Positions 42,880 to 51,636 of a stretch of 64,000 nucleotides of DNA are shown here, piece by piece. Position 1 is the first letter of the stretch; each line of letters opens with the position of its first letter. The stretch comes from Gordonia sp049847105 (lineage in GTDB: Bacteria; Actinomycetota; Actinomycetes; Mycobacteriales; Mycobacteriaceae), in NCBI RefSeq assembly GCF_049847105.1, contig NZ_JBNCNS010000004.1, positions 558,001-622,000 on the forward strand, given 5' to 3'. The notes under the pieces were generated by a model. That model was given only the letters and a program-made list of their open reading frames with translations. It ran no database searches and was not told the origin of the DNA. The position numbers were made by a program, and so were the translations under genes.

Positions 42880-43736
42880 TCCTCGAATCCGTAGACGCGT
42901 GCCGCGTTGCGGCGGTAGAAGCGGTCCTGCTCGTCCGGTGTCGCGGCGCCGATGATGGAGTCCAGTGACTCCACCAGCTCGGCATAGCGGCCGGCCATGT
43001 GCTCGATCGGGATGTTGCTGCCGAAGATCACCCGATCCCAGCCGAAGGCGTCGACAGTGGTTTCCACCCATGGCCGCAACGCGGACACCGACAGATCGGC
43101 CGTCGTCATCCCGAGCCCCGACACCTTGCACGACGCACGCGAACGCTGGGCGCAGTCGGCGATGGCCCGATGCCAGTCGGCGCGCGCGTCGTCATCGACA
43201 CCGGCGGGCCAGCCCGTGTGCTCGAGCACCACCTCGAGATCCGGGTATTTGCCGATCGTTCGCAGCCAATCGTCCATGGTGTCCGGATGGGTGACGAGGT
43301 CGAAGATCAGTTCGTGGTCGTCCAACCAGTGCAGGATGGTCCGTGCCGTCGACGATTCGGGCAAGAGGTCGTACAGCACCCGGATGCCGCGGAAATGCGG
43401 CGTGAGGGCCAGCTGAGCCTCGAGGTCGGCGAGGACATCGGCCTCGGGCAGCGCCGGATCCACTGTCCCGACGAATCGCATGTCGACGTCATGGTCACTT
43501 GCCACAGTGCTCACCCACCGCAACTCGTCGAGATATGCGCGCGGGGCCGTGACGGCGGAGACGTGCACGAACTTCTCCACCGGGAACGATCCGGCCGCCT
43601 TCGAGTAATCGTCGAGACCGAAGTCGGAGTAGAGCTCGGGTTGGCCCAGACTCTCGGCCATGGCCTGGAGGCCGGGGTACCACGGGTGGTTCAGATCCCA
43701 GAGGTGGACGTGAGCGTCGACGACGTGATCAGGCAT
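42876..43736 (-). CDS. Amidohydrolase family 2 (lactonase/decarboxylase-like)
   Basis: A 286-aa TIM-barrel hydrolase beginning MPDHVVDAHVHLWDLNHPWY, with the metal-binding H-x-H near residue 9 and a VVLEHTGWP strand later. It resembles the sulfomuconolactonase/fuconolactonase branch of amidohydrolase_2. It is coupled to the SDR gene and divergent from a LysR-type regulator, so the three form a small catabolic unit. Confidence 0.88.
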   Translation of the reverse strand: MPDHVVDAHVHLWDLNHPWYPGLQAMAESLGQPELYSDFGLDDYSKAAGSFPVEKFVHVSAVTAPRAYLDELRWVSTVASDHDVDMRFVGTVDPALPEADVLADLEAQLALTPHFRGIRVLYDLLPESSTARTILHWLDDHELIFDLVTHPDTMDDWLRTIGKYPDLEVVLEHTGWPAGVDDDARADWHRAIADCAQRSRASCKVSGLGMTTADLSVSALRPWVETTVDAFGWDRVIFGSNIPIEHMAGRYAELVESLDSIIGAATPDEQDRFYRRNAARVYGFEE

Positions 43737-43789
43737 GATGCCATCGTCGCGCCCAACCGGACCAAACCACCAACACCCATTGGCTATCG

Positions 43790-43813
43790 ATCTAGCATCG
43801 AGCGATGCTAGAT
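43790..43813. promoter_or_regulatory. 24-base palindrome covering the LysR gene start
   Basis: ATCTAGCATCG (43790-43800), two bases, then CGATGCTAGAT (43803-43813) form a perfect 11-base inverted repeat. The second half contains the ATG of the LysR gene at 43805. It is in the 68-base divergent region, so it is likely the regulator's own operator and that of the amidohydrolase-SDR operon. Confidence 0.7.
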
Positions 43814-44710
43814 GTTTCGCTGCGAGAGCTGGAGTACGTCGTCGCGGTCCATCGGGAACGCAGCTTCACCCGTGCCGCGCAGCACCTGCACATGGCGCAA
43901 CCCGCCCTCAGCCAGGCGATCATCCGGCTCGAGCGACGCTTGGGTGTCATGCTGTTCGAGCGCACCAGCCGGCGGGTGGATCCGACCAGAGCGGGCAACG
44001 AGCTGGCCGCGGACGCCCGCGACATCATCGACCGGGTCCGAGTCGCCGTCTCCCGAGCGACCGGGACACCGCGACACGTGCTCACCGTCCACGTCAGTGA
44101 GCCGGCGCTGGAGACCCCTCGTCGATTGCTGGCCGCGCTCCGCGCCACCAAGCCGGACCTGTCGGTGCATCTGACGACGTTGCCCCGTGCGTTGACCGGT
44201 GACGACGCGGCGCGAGCGCAGCTGTCGCTGACGATAGGCGGCCCGTTGGAGGTGCCCGGCGCGATGAGTGAGCCGATCCGCATCGAACGAGTCGGTGCGT
44301 TGATGACCGACGACCACCCGCTCGCATCCGCTGGGACCATCGCCCCCGACGACCTCACGCGCCACCCGGTGGTCTCCATCGATGACCAGTTGAGTCGATG
44401 GAATCGATGGGTGACCGACTGGCTCGGCATCCATGGATGCCAGCCACGCTGGACGACGTCGGCCGTGTTCGGCATCGTCGCCGGCAGCGACATGGTGACC
44501 GACGGAGAAGCCCTCTTCATCTGTCTGGAATCGGTGGCAGCCGATGTCCGCGACGGATTCGTATGGAAACCGTTGACACCGAACGCCACTGCCACGTGGC
44601 ATCTCAACTGGGTGGGTGCGAGACCGGATTCCGGAGCGCTTCATGAAGGTCTGTCCGCGGCACGCGCCTACGCCAACACCGCGGGCTGGGCGGGTCATCT
44701 GATCGGTTGA
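43805..44710 (+). CDS. LysR-type transcriptional regulator
   Basis: A 301-aa protein with a standard N-terminal winged helix-turn-helix (LRELEYVVAVHRERSFTRAA, then QPALSQAIIRLERRLG near residues 6-55) and a C-terminal ligand-binding domain of about 210 residues. It is divergent from the amidohydrolase-SDR operon. The operator-like palindrome overlaps its start codon, suggesting autorepression. The effector is probably a pathway intermediate and cannot be named. Confidence 0.93.
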   Translation: MLDVSLRELEYVVAVHRERSFTRAAQHLHMAQPALSQAIIRLERRLGVMLFERTSRRVDPTRAGNELAADARDIIDRVRVAVSRATGTPRHVLTVHVSEPALETPRRLLAALRATKPDLSVHLTTLPRALTGDDAARAQLSLTIGGPLEVPGAMSEPIRIERVGALMTDDHPLASAGTIAPDDLTRHPVVSIDDQLSRWNRWVTDWLGIHGCQPRWTTSAVFGIVAGSDMVTDGEALFICLESVAADVRDGFVWKPLTPNATATWHLNWVGARPDSGALHEGLSAARAYANTAGWAGHLIG

Positions 44711-44859
44711 ATCATCTCGGATTTCGGCCCGATGGGTAACGGGAGGCAGCGCATCGTCGTATACCCGAGTGAGAACGATGCGTCCCACAGAACGCACGCT
44801 CCGCACCCACCTGCGCCTGCTGTCAGGGGTGGCCGCCACATCACGAATCGAGCCTGATC

Positions 44860-45420
44860 ATGTCCGAACCGTCCCAGGTCCCGCCGACTCCCTCGGACCC
44901 CGCGCTGCCGAACCAACCCGCGCACCTTCCGCCCCCTCCCGTTCAACCCCGTCCGGTTCCGCCCGGCCCGGGTTCGCAGGGTCAGGTGCCGATGGTCGCA
45001 CCGCATCCGGTACCTGTCGCGTCCGGGCTGGCGATGAAGCGTCGCAACCCCTTCGCTGTCTGGATCGGGCTGCCGTTGATCACACTCGGTATCTACCTTT
45101 ACGTGTGGTACTACAAGATTCACAAGGAGATGGCGGAGTTCGACCAACGACGCCAGATCCCGGTCGTCGGTCCAATGCTCGTGATGCTCCTGCTCGGCTG
45201 GACCGTCATCGGACCACTGATCAGCTACCACAATGCGGGTGCGCGAATCCGAAACGCGCAAGTCGCCGCCGGACTTCCCGCCACCTGCTCGCCGACGCTG
45301 TGCTGGGTGCTGGCCTTCCTGTTCGGGACGAATCTTCTTTACATGCAGTTCGAACTGAACAAGGTGGTGGACCGTTATGCCGGCGCCCCGCCGCACACCA
45401 CTGTTCCTCTGTTCGTCTGA
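44860..45420 (+). CDS. DUF4234-type membrane protein
   Basis: A 186-aa protein with a Pro-rich N-terminal ~55 residues (PPPPVQPRPVPPGPG) followed by a small membrane domain. FAVWIGLPLITLGIYLYVWY with YYKIHKEM is the DUF4234 signature, and two more hydrophobic segments follow (MLVMLLLGWTVIGPLI and LCWVLAFLFGTNLLYMQ). The function of the family is unknown. No clear ribosome-binding site is seen. It stands alone after the LysR gene. Confidence 0.8.
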   Translation: MSEPSQVPPTPSDPALPNQPAHLPPPPVQPRPVPPGPGSQGQVPMVAPHPVPVASGLAMKRRNPFAVWIGLPLITLGIYLYVWYYKIHKEMAEFDQRRQIPVVGPMLVMLLLGWTVIGPLISYHNAGARIRNAQVAAGLPATCSPTLCWVLAFLFGTNLLYMQFELNKVVDRYAGAPPHTTVPLFV

Positions 45421-45777
45421 CGCTCCGGACGCCGATGGCGTCGGACCGCGGGTAGCGGTGAGTCTGCGTAGTGCATGATCTCGTGGCAACCCTCGTCATC
45501 GGCGGGTGCGTCGCGAGCGCGGTGTCCCTCACACGCTGCAGGGTGCCGCCCTCGCGGGTGATCCACCCGGCGGTATCCACGATGCCGTGGGTGGTGCTGA
45601 GGCCCCACAGCTTCTCGATGATCCGCCCGGAATGCGGCCGGGTGCAGCCAGATTCGCCGGTGCACCGTAGTCGTTGCTCGTGCTGGTGATGCTGTAGGCG
45701 AAGGCGTCGGTCTGCGCAACGCCCGTGACCGACGCACCGCAGGAACATCGGCCGGACTCCTGTCCTATCGTGAACCC
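45421..45777. other. Intergenic region with a possible - strand gene remnant
   Basis: No intact gene. On the - strand, 45735 down to about 45640 reads DAFAYSITSTSNDYGAPANL; from about 45640 to 45480 a shifted frame reads HSGRIIEKLWGLSTTHG and TAGWITREGGTLQRVRDTAL. Joined, these look like one coding sequence broken by an indel, without a visible start. Evidence is codon-like character only. Confidence 0.35.
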
Positions 45778-46281
45778 ATGACGTCTCTCGACGAGCTCAC
45801 TCGCCGCCTCGACCACCTCGACCGGGTCGAGGCGATCAAGCAGCTGAAGCATCGGTACTGGCGCGCCTGCGATGGCAAGGACCCCAACGGGTTCCGGGAT
45901 TGCTTCGTCCGCAGCGGCGCCCGCATCGACTACGGTCCGCTCGGCGCCTACGACGACGCCGAACCGATGGCGAAGATCTTCGGGCAGGTTGCTCTGCACC
46001 GGGTCGACGGCGAGTACGTCATCTTCGACATGCACCACGGCATGCATCCCGACATCACGCTGACCTCCGATTCCACCGCGACGGGTCGTTGGACGCTGAA
46101 GTTCCGGCAGGTCAATCTGCTCGATCGCACCGAGACGATCATGACGGGGGAGTACGACGACGAGTACGTCGTCGAGGACGGCGAGTGGAAGATGTCGGCC
46201 AGCGCGCTGACCGAGCGGTGGTCGATCCGCAGGCCGCTCGGCGACGACGCGGAGTTGCGGCCGGGAACCTTCGCCGGGTAG
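45778..46281 (+). CDS. SnoaL-like (NTF2-fold) protein
   Basis: A 167-aa protein of the SnoaL/NTF2 superfamily: an N-terminal helix (LDRVEAIKQLKHRYWRACDG), then strands with FRDCFVRSGARIDYGPLG, FDMHHGMHPDITL and a GRWTLKFRQV stretch, ending in a Trp-containing strand (GEWKMSASALTERWSI). Such proteins act as small isomerases, hydratases or dehydratases, often on aromatic or steroid-like compounds. No partner gene in the same orientation. Function undetermined. Confidence 0.85.
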   Translation: MTSLDELTRRLDHLDRVEAIKQLKHRYWRACDGKDPNGFRDCFVRSGARIDYGPLGAYDDAEPMAKIFGQVALHRVDGEYVIFDMHHGMHPDITLTSDSTATGRWTLKFRQVNLLDRTETIMTGEYDDEYVVEDGEWKMSASALTERWSIRRPLGDDAELRPGTFAG

Positions 46282-46284
46282 GCC

Positions 46285-46318
46285 TCAGTGCACGTCGAGC
46301 ATCAGTGCATTTCGAGCA
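46285..46318. repeat. 17-base tandem repeat, two copies
   Basis: TCAGTGCACGTCGAGCA (46285-46301) is followed directly by TCAGTGCATTTCGAGCA, differing at two positions. It fills the gap between the convergent SnoaL-like and reductase genes. Confidence 0.8.
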
Positions 46319-47290
46319 TCACAGCGCGTCGAGATGCTCCACCGCGGCCGTCGGATCCAGGCTGTTCGGCTCGAGTCCTTCGTTGACGAGTCGTGTCGTC
46401 TCGGCCTGTACCAGCTCGTTGACCGGGGTCGGTACCCCGTGCAGTCGGCCGAGAAGAACGATCTCGCCTGACAGGTAATCGATCTCGACGTCACCGGCGC
46501 CGCGTGCGACGCTCTGCCAGGTGGAGCTGACGAGGCTGTCCTCGCCGGTGTCGCGCCGGATGATGTGGTCGCCGCGTCGTTCCTGGTCGTCGGCCGCGCT
46601 GACCACATCGATGCCGGCGGCGTCGAGGACTGTTTCGCCCTCGATGCGGGCGCGGCGCATGAGCTCGCCCAGGGCATCGCTGCCCCGACGATAGGTGGCG
46701 TCCACGCCGTTCCCGAGGTTCAGAATCAGCTTGCGGTACTTCCACGCCATGATGTCGTGCTGTGTCCGGGACTCGAACGACGCCGCGCGTAGATGTGTGG
46801 AGATGGCCTCGGCGACATCGTCGGTACCGGTCGGGAAACGGCCGACGTCGAGGATGCCCGGCGCGGCAGAAGAACCCTGCACCACGACGCCCGGTTCGAG
46901 ATGTGTGGCCGGCAACATGACACAGATCGAGTAGGTGTTGGGGAAGCGCCGCAAGATCGCCGGCTCGTTCGCGACGCCGTTCTGGGCGGACACGATCGGC
47001 GTGGTCCGTGGTGCGTGCGCCTGGAGGTCGTCGAGCGCAGCAGCAGTCTGCTGTGACTTCACGCAGAGGAAGACGACGGAATCGTCGGTCCACTCGACCT
47101 CCGAAGCGTTCGCCGCCGCGGTGATCATCTGGCTGATTCTGCCGTCTGCGGTGTCGAGGACCAGTCCGCGATCCCGGATGGCCTGCAGGTGCGCACCGCG
47201 GGCGACCACCGTCGTCGGACTCCCCGAATGGAACAGGTGGGAACCGATCACACCGCCGACGGCGCCGGCCCCGTAGATGACGAAATGCAT
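46319..47290 (-). CDS. Ketopantoate reductase-like (ApbA/PanE family) protein
   Basis: A 323-aa protein from the ATG at 47290, which overlaps the preceding stop by one base (TGATG). It starts with the Rossmann motif MHFVIYGAGAVGGVIGSHL and has FLCVKSQQT, SAQNGVAN and a C-terminal helical domain with AWKYRKLILNLGNGVDA containing the Lys of the PanE family. It probably reduces a 2-oxo acid with NADPH. Paralogues of PanE are common in actinobacteria, and the coupling to a secreted serine hydrolase gives no support for pantothenate synthesis, so panE is not assigned. Confidence 0.85.
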   Translation of the reverse strand: MHFVIYGAGAVGGVIGSHLFHSGSPTTVVARGAHLQAIRDRGLVLDTADGRISQMITAAANASEVEWTDDSVVFLCVKSQQTAAALDDLQAHAPRTTPIVSAQNGVANEPAILRRFPNTYSICVMLPATHLEPGVVVQGSSAAPGILDVGRFPTGTDDVAEAISTHLRAASFESRTQHDIMAWKYRKLILNLGNGVDATYRRGSDALGELMRRARIEGETVLDAAGIDVVSAADDQERRGDHIIRRDTGEDSLVSSTWQSVARGAGDVEIDYLSGEIVLLGRLHGVPTPVNELVQAETTRLVNEGLEPNSLDPTAAVEHLDAL

Positions 47291-48732
47291 CAGCCGCCCC
47301 GTCGGCTGGGAGCGTCGGGCGTCACCGGCAGACACGTGATCGCGAAACAACCCGGATTGCCCTGCAACGGCAGGCGCAGGGGCTCCGACCCGCAGGCCAT
47401 CGCCGTGCACCCCTTGGGCGCGTACGGGCCGACGCCGAGCGCACCCAACGCGACGTTGGGGTCGGCGAACTGAACCGGATCGAAGTTCAGGTTCATCGTC
47501 GGCCGATACGGGCCCGGGTCGGGCAGCCGCGGAATGTTGAAGGCCGCGACCAGTTTGCGGAAGAAGTCGTGGTAGAGCTCGCTGTTGAGACTCGCGCTGA
47601 GCACTGTGCCGGGGTCGGGTGAGACATCCCCGAGAAAACCGTTCCAGCTCACCATCAGTCCGAGGCTGGGCACGATGAAATTGTTCTGCTGCAGAAAGCC
47701 GACCATTGCGTAGGCGTCGGGTGGGAGCCCGGCGAGCGGCGCGACGTCGGATGTCTGACGGGAGGGGAACGACGGACCGGTGCACGGTTTGCTGTTCACC
47801 CAGAACAGGTATCCGTAGCAGCGGTTCGTCTGCGACGGTGTGCGCAGCTGCTTGATGTACCCGGAGTCGATGATGCGTTGCCCGTGCCAGACGCCGTCGT
47901 TGCTCATCAGCAGACCGAGCCGCGAGTAGTCGCGGGGTGGCATGTAGAGGAATGCGTAACCGTACGTATGGCCACTGCGGTCGCGGGCCCAGTAGTAGTC
48001 GTGCTGCGCGATTCCCAAAGGGCCGAACAGGTTCTGCTGAGCGAACTGCTGCAGGTCCTGGCCGACGGCACGTTGCACGACGTAGGCGAGCAGGTCAGGG
48101 CCGTGCTGGGTGTACTCGAAGAAGGTGCCCGGACGATGCTGAACCGGCAGGGCGAGTGTCTGTTTCGCAATGTCGGGGTCGACGTCGAGACCGGCCGTCG
48201 CGGCCTCGCTGATGATGGACTGACGCAGCCCCGACGACTGGGTGAGCAGATCGCGAACGGTGATCGCGGAGTGCGCCTTGTCGACCTCGCCGGCCGGCAG
48301 GTAGCGCGCAATCGAGGACTGCAGGTCGAGTTTGTTCTGTGTGTATGCGATCCCCGCCAGCATCGACACGACGCTCTTGGTGGAACTGAAGAGATTCCAC
48401 GGGGTGTTGCCGGTGACGGAGTTGAGCGGACCGCTGCCGACCAGGCAGTTGTTCCGGAACACCTGCACGTGGGTTCGCATCCGGGATGCGGCGAACGCGA
48501 TCGCATCGTCCAGGCGTGCCTTGTCGAGGCCTGCGCGGGCCGGCGAGGTGGTCGGCGGAGCGGACGCACCTGCGGGCTCGGCACACCGGGCCGGCTCGAC
48601 GGGAGCCGCGCGAGCCGCCGACAACGGCGCGACGACCAACACGGCCATCAGGCATGCGACGACAGTCGCGATCGACGTCGCCGACCGTGTGGACAACTGA
48701 AAAGAACGACGCGGAACGGATAACTGCGACAC
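47290..48732 (-). CDS. Secreted serine hydrolase (class C beta-lactamase-like)
   Basis: A 480-aa protein from the GTG at 48732, with AGGAGGGGG seven bases upstream. A signal peptide is visible (SIATVVACLMAVLVVAPLSA then ARAAP). The catalytic S-x-x-K is in NLFSSTKSVVSML near 116, with a DLLTQSSGLRQ stretch and HRPGTFFEYTQHGPDLLAYV typical of beta-lactamase/esterase class C folds. The C-terminal ~70 residues are Pro/Asn-rich with four Cys. It likely acts on an ester or peptide outside the membrane. It is coupled to the reductase gene and divergent from the MarR-like gene. Confidence 0.88.
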   Translation of the reverse strand: MSQLSVPRRSFQLSTRSATSIATVVACLMAVLVVAPLSAARAAPVEPARCAEPAGASAPPTTSPARAGLDKARLDDAIAFAASRMRTHVQVFRNNCLVGSGPLNSVTGNTPWNLFSSTKSVVSMLAGIAYTQNKLDLQSSIARYLPAGEVDKAHSAITVRDLLTQSSGLRQSIISEAATAGLDVDPDIAKQTLALPVQHRPGTFFEYTQHGPDLLAYVVQRAVGQDLQQFAQQNLFGPLGIAQHDYYWARDRSGHTYGYAFLYMPPRDYSRLGLLMSNDGVWHGQRIIDSGYIKQLRTPSQTNRCYGYLFWVNSKPCTGPSFPSRQTSDVAPLAGLPPDAYAMVGFLQQNNFIVPSLGLMVSWNGFLGDVSPDPGTVLSASLNSELYHDFFRKLVAAFNIPRLPDPGPYRPTMNLNFDPVQFADPNVALGALGVGPYAPKGCTAMACGSEPLRLPLQGNPGCFAITCLPVTPDAPSRRGG

Positions 48733-48792
48733 GTCTACACCCCCTCCTGGTAGCCGACACACTACCGCGCCGACATATCGGCCAGAAGGAGC

Positions 48793-48804
48793 CTTGACGT
48801 CAAG
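48793..48804. promoter_or_regulatory. Palindromic operator candidate
   Basis: CTTGACGTCAAG is a perfect 12-base palindrome, followed by a related half-site ACTTGAGGTCCT. It lies 28 bases before the MarR-like start in the divergent region with the serine hydrolase operon. Confidence 0.5.
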
Positions 48805-48831
48805 CGCACTTGAGGTCCTAACGTCGGTGCG

Positions 48832-49275
48832 ATGAGACCGCAAATGCGGCCGCCGCTGGAACAACCCATCGGTTTCTGGACGATCCGCGCAGGTGAGGCG
48901 ATCCGATCACGGATCAGGTCGCGGCTCGCGGAGGTGGGCGTCACCCAGCACGAGTGGTGGGTCCTGCATCAGCTGTCCCGGTACCCGGGGGGAGTCGATG
49001 AGCAGCAACTGGTCGAGACGATCGGACCGAACGACACCGATGAGGCGATTGTGCGGACGATCGACGTCGTGGCCGAGAAGGGGTGGGTCACGCGGCGCGA
49101 GGGAATGGTGATGGCCACCTCGGCGGGCACCGAACGATTCACGGTGGCCGCCGAGGCCCAGAACGAACTGGGGGTCGAACGTCGACGAGGCATCTCCGAC
49201 GAGGAATACGAGATCGCCATCACGGTTCTCCAGCGCACCATCGCGAACGTCGGGGGCGACGCCTGGCATTGGTGA
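48832..49275 (+). CDS. MarR-like transcriptional regulator
   Basis: A 147-aa protein with a MarR-type winged helix: GFWTIRAGEAIRSRIRSRLA, QHEWWVLHQLSRYPGG, then DEAIVRTIDVVAEKGWVTRR (recognition region and wing). No ribosome-binding site precedes the ATG, so it may be leaderless. It is divergent from the serine hydrolase-reductase operon, with a palindrome in between, and probably represses it and itself. Confidence 0.8.
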   Translation: MRPQMRPPLEQPIGFWTIRAGEAIRSRIRSRLAEVGVTQHEWWVLHQLSRYPGGVDEQQLVETIGPNDTDEAIVRTIDVVAEKGWVTRREGMVMATSAGTERFTVAAEAQNELGVERRRGISDEEYEIAITVLQRTIANVGGDAWHW

Positions 49276-49359
49276 CCGACCGGGGAAAGTGTCGTGCACA
49301 GGCAGGCGTCGGTCACACTCGACATCAGTGATCGGCGACAGCGAAGAGGAGACCCCGGG

Positions 49360-50958
49360 ATGTCAGACCACGACCGCCCCGCACCCCCGACCCCCGCGGA
49401 CTTCACCTTCGACCCGCTGAGCCCCGTCGCCTTCCTCACGCGGGCTGCCGCAGTGTTTGCCGACCGGAACGCGATCATTGATGGCGACCGGACGTTCACC
49501 TATGCCGAGCTCCATCGTCGAGCAGGCCGGTTGACGGCAGTGCTGGACGGTTTGGGTGTGCGGCCGGGCGACCGGGTGGCCGCGCTGTGTAGCAACAGTC
49601 ACGAGATGTTGGAGTTGCACAACGCGGTCCCAGGACTCGGTGCGGTGTTGGTGCCGTTGAACATCCGACTCTCCGAGGCGGAACTGACCTACATCGTGGA
49701 GCACAGCGGCGCGAGCCTGCTGGTGGCGACAGTCGAGTTCGCCGAGCCGGCCCGTGCGGTCGGCGCGACAGCGGGTATCCGGGTCCTGGTGTCGGGTGAT
49801 GCCGACGATGAGTACGGGACGCTCCTCGACGTCGCACCGGAACCGGTGTGGCGTGAGGTGGACGAACGCGGGCTGCTGGCGATCAACTACACGTCGGGCA
49901 CCACCGGGCGTCCCAAGGGGGTCATGTATCACCACCGGGGCGCGTACCTGCAGTCGCTCGCGATGGCCTACCACACCGGCATCGGACCGGCCTCCAACTA
50001 TCTGTGGACGCTGCCGATGTTCCATTGTGACGGTTGGTGTTTCCCGTGGGCCGTCACCGCCGTCGGCGCCACCCACGTGTGCCTCCGCGGGATCGACACC
50101 GCGCAGATCTGGCGCCACCTCACCCACGACGGCATCACGCATTTCAGCGCCGCACCGACGGTATTGACGATGATCGCCGAGGACCCCGTCGCTGCCCCGC
50201 TCGATCACATCGTGGAGGCGGCGACCGGCGGTGCGCCGCCCTCTCCGGCCCTATTGGCGCGGATGTCCGATCTCGGCATCGAGGTCACCCACCTCTACGG
50301 ACTGACCGAGACGTTCGGGCCGATAGCCGTGAACCAGTGGCAGCCCGAGTGGAACACCGGTACTCCCGAGGAGCGCGCAAACCTGAAGGCACGACAAGGG
50401 ATCGGCAACATCGCGGCCGGCGTGGTTCGGGTGGTGACACCGGAGGGGGACGACGTCCCGGCGGACGGCAGCACCCAGGGCGAGCTCGTGGCGCGGGGCA
50501 ACAACGTGATGCTCGGCTACTACCGCGATCCCGAGGCCACCGCAGCGGCCACGGTGAACGGCTGGCTGCGTACCGGCGACATCGCCGTCATGCACCCCGA
50601 CGGATACGCCGAGATCCGGGACCGCAGCAAGGACGTCATCATCTCCGGCGGCGAGAACATCGCGTCGGTGGAGGTCGAGCGTGTTCTCGACAGTCACCCC
50701 GACGTCGTCGAGTCGGCCGTGGTCGGGCGCACCGACGAGCGCTGGGGTGAGGTGCCGATCGCCTATGTGAGCGCTCGCGCGGGCGGGGAGGTGGAGGCGG
50801 ACGAACTCATCGAATTCGCGCGGGAACGGCTGGCGCGGTTCAAGGTTCCGAAGGAGATCGTCTTCGCCGAGCTGCCCAAGACCTCGACGGGAAAGATCCA
50901 GAAGACGGTGCTGCGGGAGCGACACGAGGAGCGAGCCGGCCGGCGCGACGATGCGTAA
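49360..50958 (+). CDS. Acyl-CoA synthetase (AMP-forming)
   Basis: A 532-aa ANL-superfamily ligase from the ATG at 49360 (AGGAG upstream). Motifs: YTSGTTGRPKGVMYHHRGAY near 176 (P-loop), LYGLTETFGP, NGWLRTGDIAVMHPDGYAEI and DVIISGGENIASVEVE, and KTSTGKIQK with the catalytic Lys near the C-terminus. It activates a carboxylic acid as CoA thioester via an adenylate. The best match in style is medium/long-chain fatty acyl or aryl acid ligases. A TetR-type gene follows downstream, with an operator-like palindrome between. Confidence 0.92.
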   Translation: MSDHDRPAPPTPADFTFDPLSPVAFLTRAAAVFADRNAIIDGDRTFTYAELHRRAGRLTAVLDGLGVRPGDRVAALCSNSHEMLELHNAVPGLGAVLVPLNIRLSEAELTYIVEHSGASLLVATVEFAEPARAVGATAGIRVLVSGDADDEYGTLLDVAPEPVWREVDERGLLAINYTSGTTGRPKGVMYHHRGAYLQSLAMAYHTGIGPASNYLWTLPMFHCDGWCFPWAVTAVGATHVCLRGIDTAQIWRHLTHDGITHFSAAPTVLTMIAEDPVAAPLDHIVEAATGGAPPSPALLARMSDLGIEVTHLYGLTETFGPIAVNQWQPEWNTGTPEERANLKARQGIGNIAAGVVRVVTPEGDDVPADGSTQGELVARGNNVMLGYYRDPEATAAATVNGWLRTGDIAVMHPDGYAEIRDRSKDVIISGGENIASVEVERVLDSHPDVVESAVVGRTDERWGEVPIAYVSARAGGEVEADELIEFARERLARFKVPKEIVFAELPKTSTGKIQKTVLRERHEERAGRRDDA

Positions 50959-50963
50959 TATGA

Positions 50964-50987
50964 CAACTGTCAATTAATTGACTGTTG
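50964..50987. promoter_or_regulatory. Palindromic operator upstream of the TetR gene
   Basis: A 24-base inverted repeat with a perfect 14-base core GTCAATTAATTGAC (50969-50982) flanked by CAACT and TGTTG halves. It stands out as AT-rich in GC-rich DNA and lies 33 bases before the TetR gene. Likely the TetR binding site. Confidence 0.65.
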
Positions 50988-51020
50988 CACATCATGTGAC
51001 TCGCCTCTACTGTCACTTTC

Positions 51021-51617
51021 ATGCCGAGCCAGGTCCCGATCGACGTCGGCGTCGATCGCCGCGTTCGTCGTTCGCGCGCCGCGCTGTTCGCCGCCGCGGT
51101 GCGGCTGGTATCCGAACGTGGATCAAGCTCGGTCTCGCTCACCGAGCTGGCCGAAGCCGCCGATCTCAGCCGCCAGGCCGTGTATTCGCACTTCTGCGAC
51201 CGGGATTCGGTGATCGTGGCGGCGGGAATCGATCTGATCGAGCGTGAACTGTTTCCTGCGCTGAACGAGTGCGGCGACGGCGCTTGGGGCGAGATGACGC
51301 TTTTGGCCACACGCCACCTGGCGCAGTACCGCGCCTACTATCGGGCGCTGGGTACCGGGCCGTGTGCGTATCCGGCGAAACAGGCGGTTCTCGCGGCAGT
51401 CGGGTCGCTGCACAATCAGATTGGTGGGCAGGCGGTCCGAGATTTCGAGGGCGACGATGCGGTGACGTTCGTCGTCGGAGGATGCTTCGATCTCTTCACT
51501 CGGTGGCTGGACGAGGGAGACGATCGTCTCGACCCAGAGGCGATGGCCGATCGTCTACTCGCGTTGGCCGGGCAGTTGTTCAGTGGCGACCTCGCCGATT
51601 CGGTCAGACGCCCATGA
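51021..51617 (+). CDS. TetR-family transcriptional regulator
   Basis: A 198-aa protein. The N-terminal HTH is clear: RRSRAALFAAAVRLVSERG, then LTELAEAADLSRQAVYSHFC. The rest is an all-helical ligand domain. It lies behind the acyl-CoA synthetase gene with a strong palindrome directly upstream, so it probably represses its own transcription and perhaps responds to an acyl-CoA. Confidence 0.92.
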   Translation: MPSQVPIDVGVDRRVRRSRAALFAAAVRLVSERGSSSVSLTELAEAADLSRQAVYSHFCDRDSVIVAAGIDLIERELFPALNECGDGAWGEMTLLATRHLAQYRAYYRALGTGPCAYPAKQAVLAAVGSLHNQIGGQAVRDFEGDDAVTFVVGGCFDLFTRWLDEGDDRLDPEAMADRLLALAGQLFSGDLADSVRRP

Positions 51618-51636
51618 CGATCACAGGAGGACGGCA

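Noticed and set aside
41905..42894. + strand open frame of 329 codons
   Set aside because: Antisense to the SDR gene, Arg-rich without domain features.
41810..42985. 5' extension of the DUF222 frame to 908 codons
   Set aside because: It would cross the SOS box and the SDR gene and has no conserved motif.
46319..47290. panE (pantothenate synthesis)
   Set aside because: Family motif is present but no other pantothenate gene is near and many paralogues exist, so only the family is given.
47878..48723. + strand open frame of 281 codons
   Set aside because: Antisense to the serine hydrolase gene, whose signal peptide and SxxK motif are clear.
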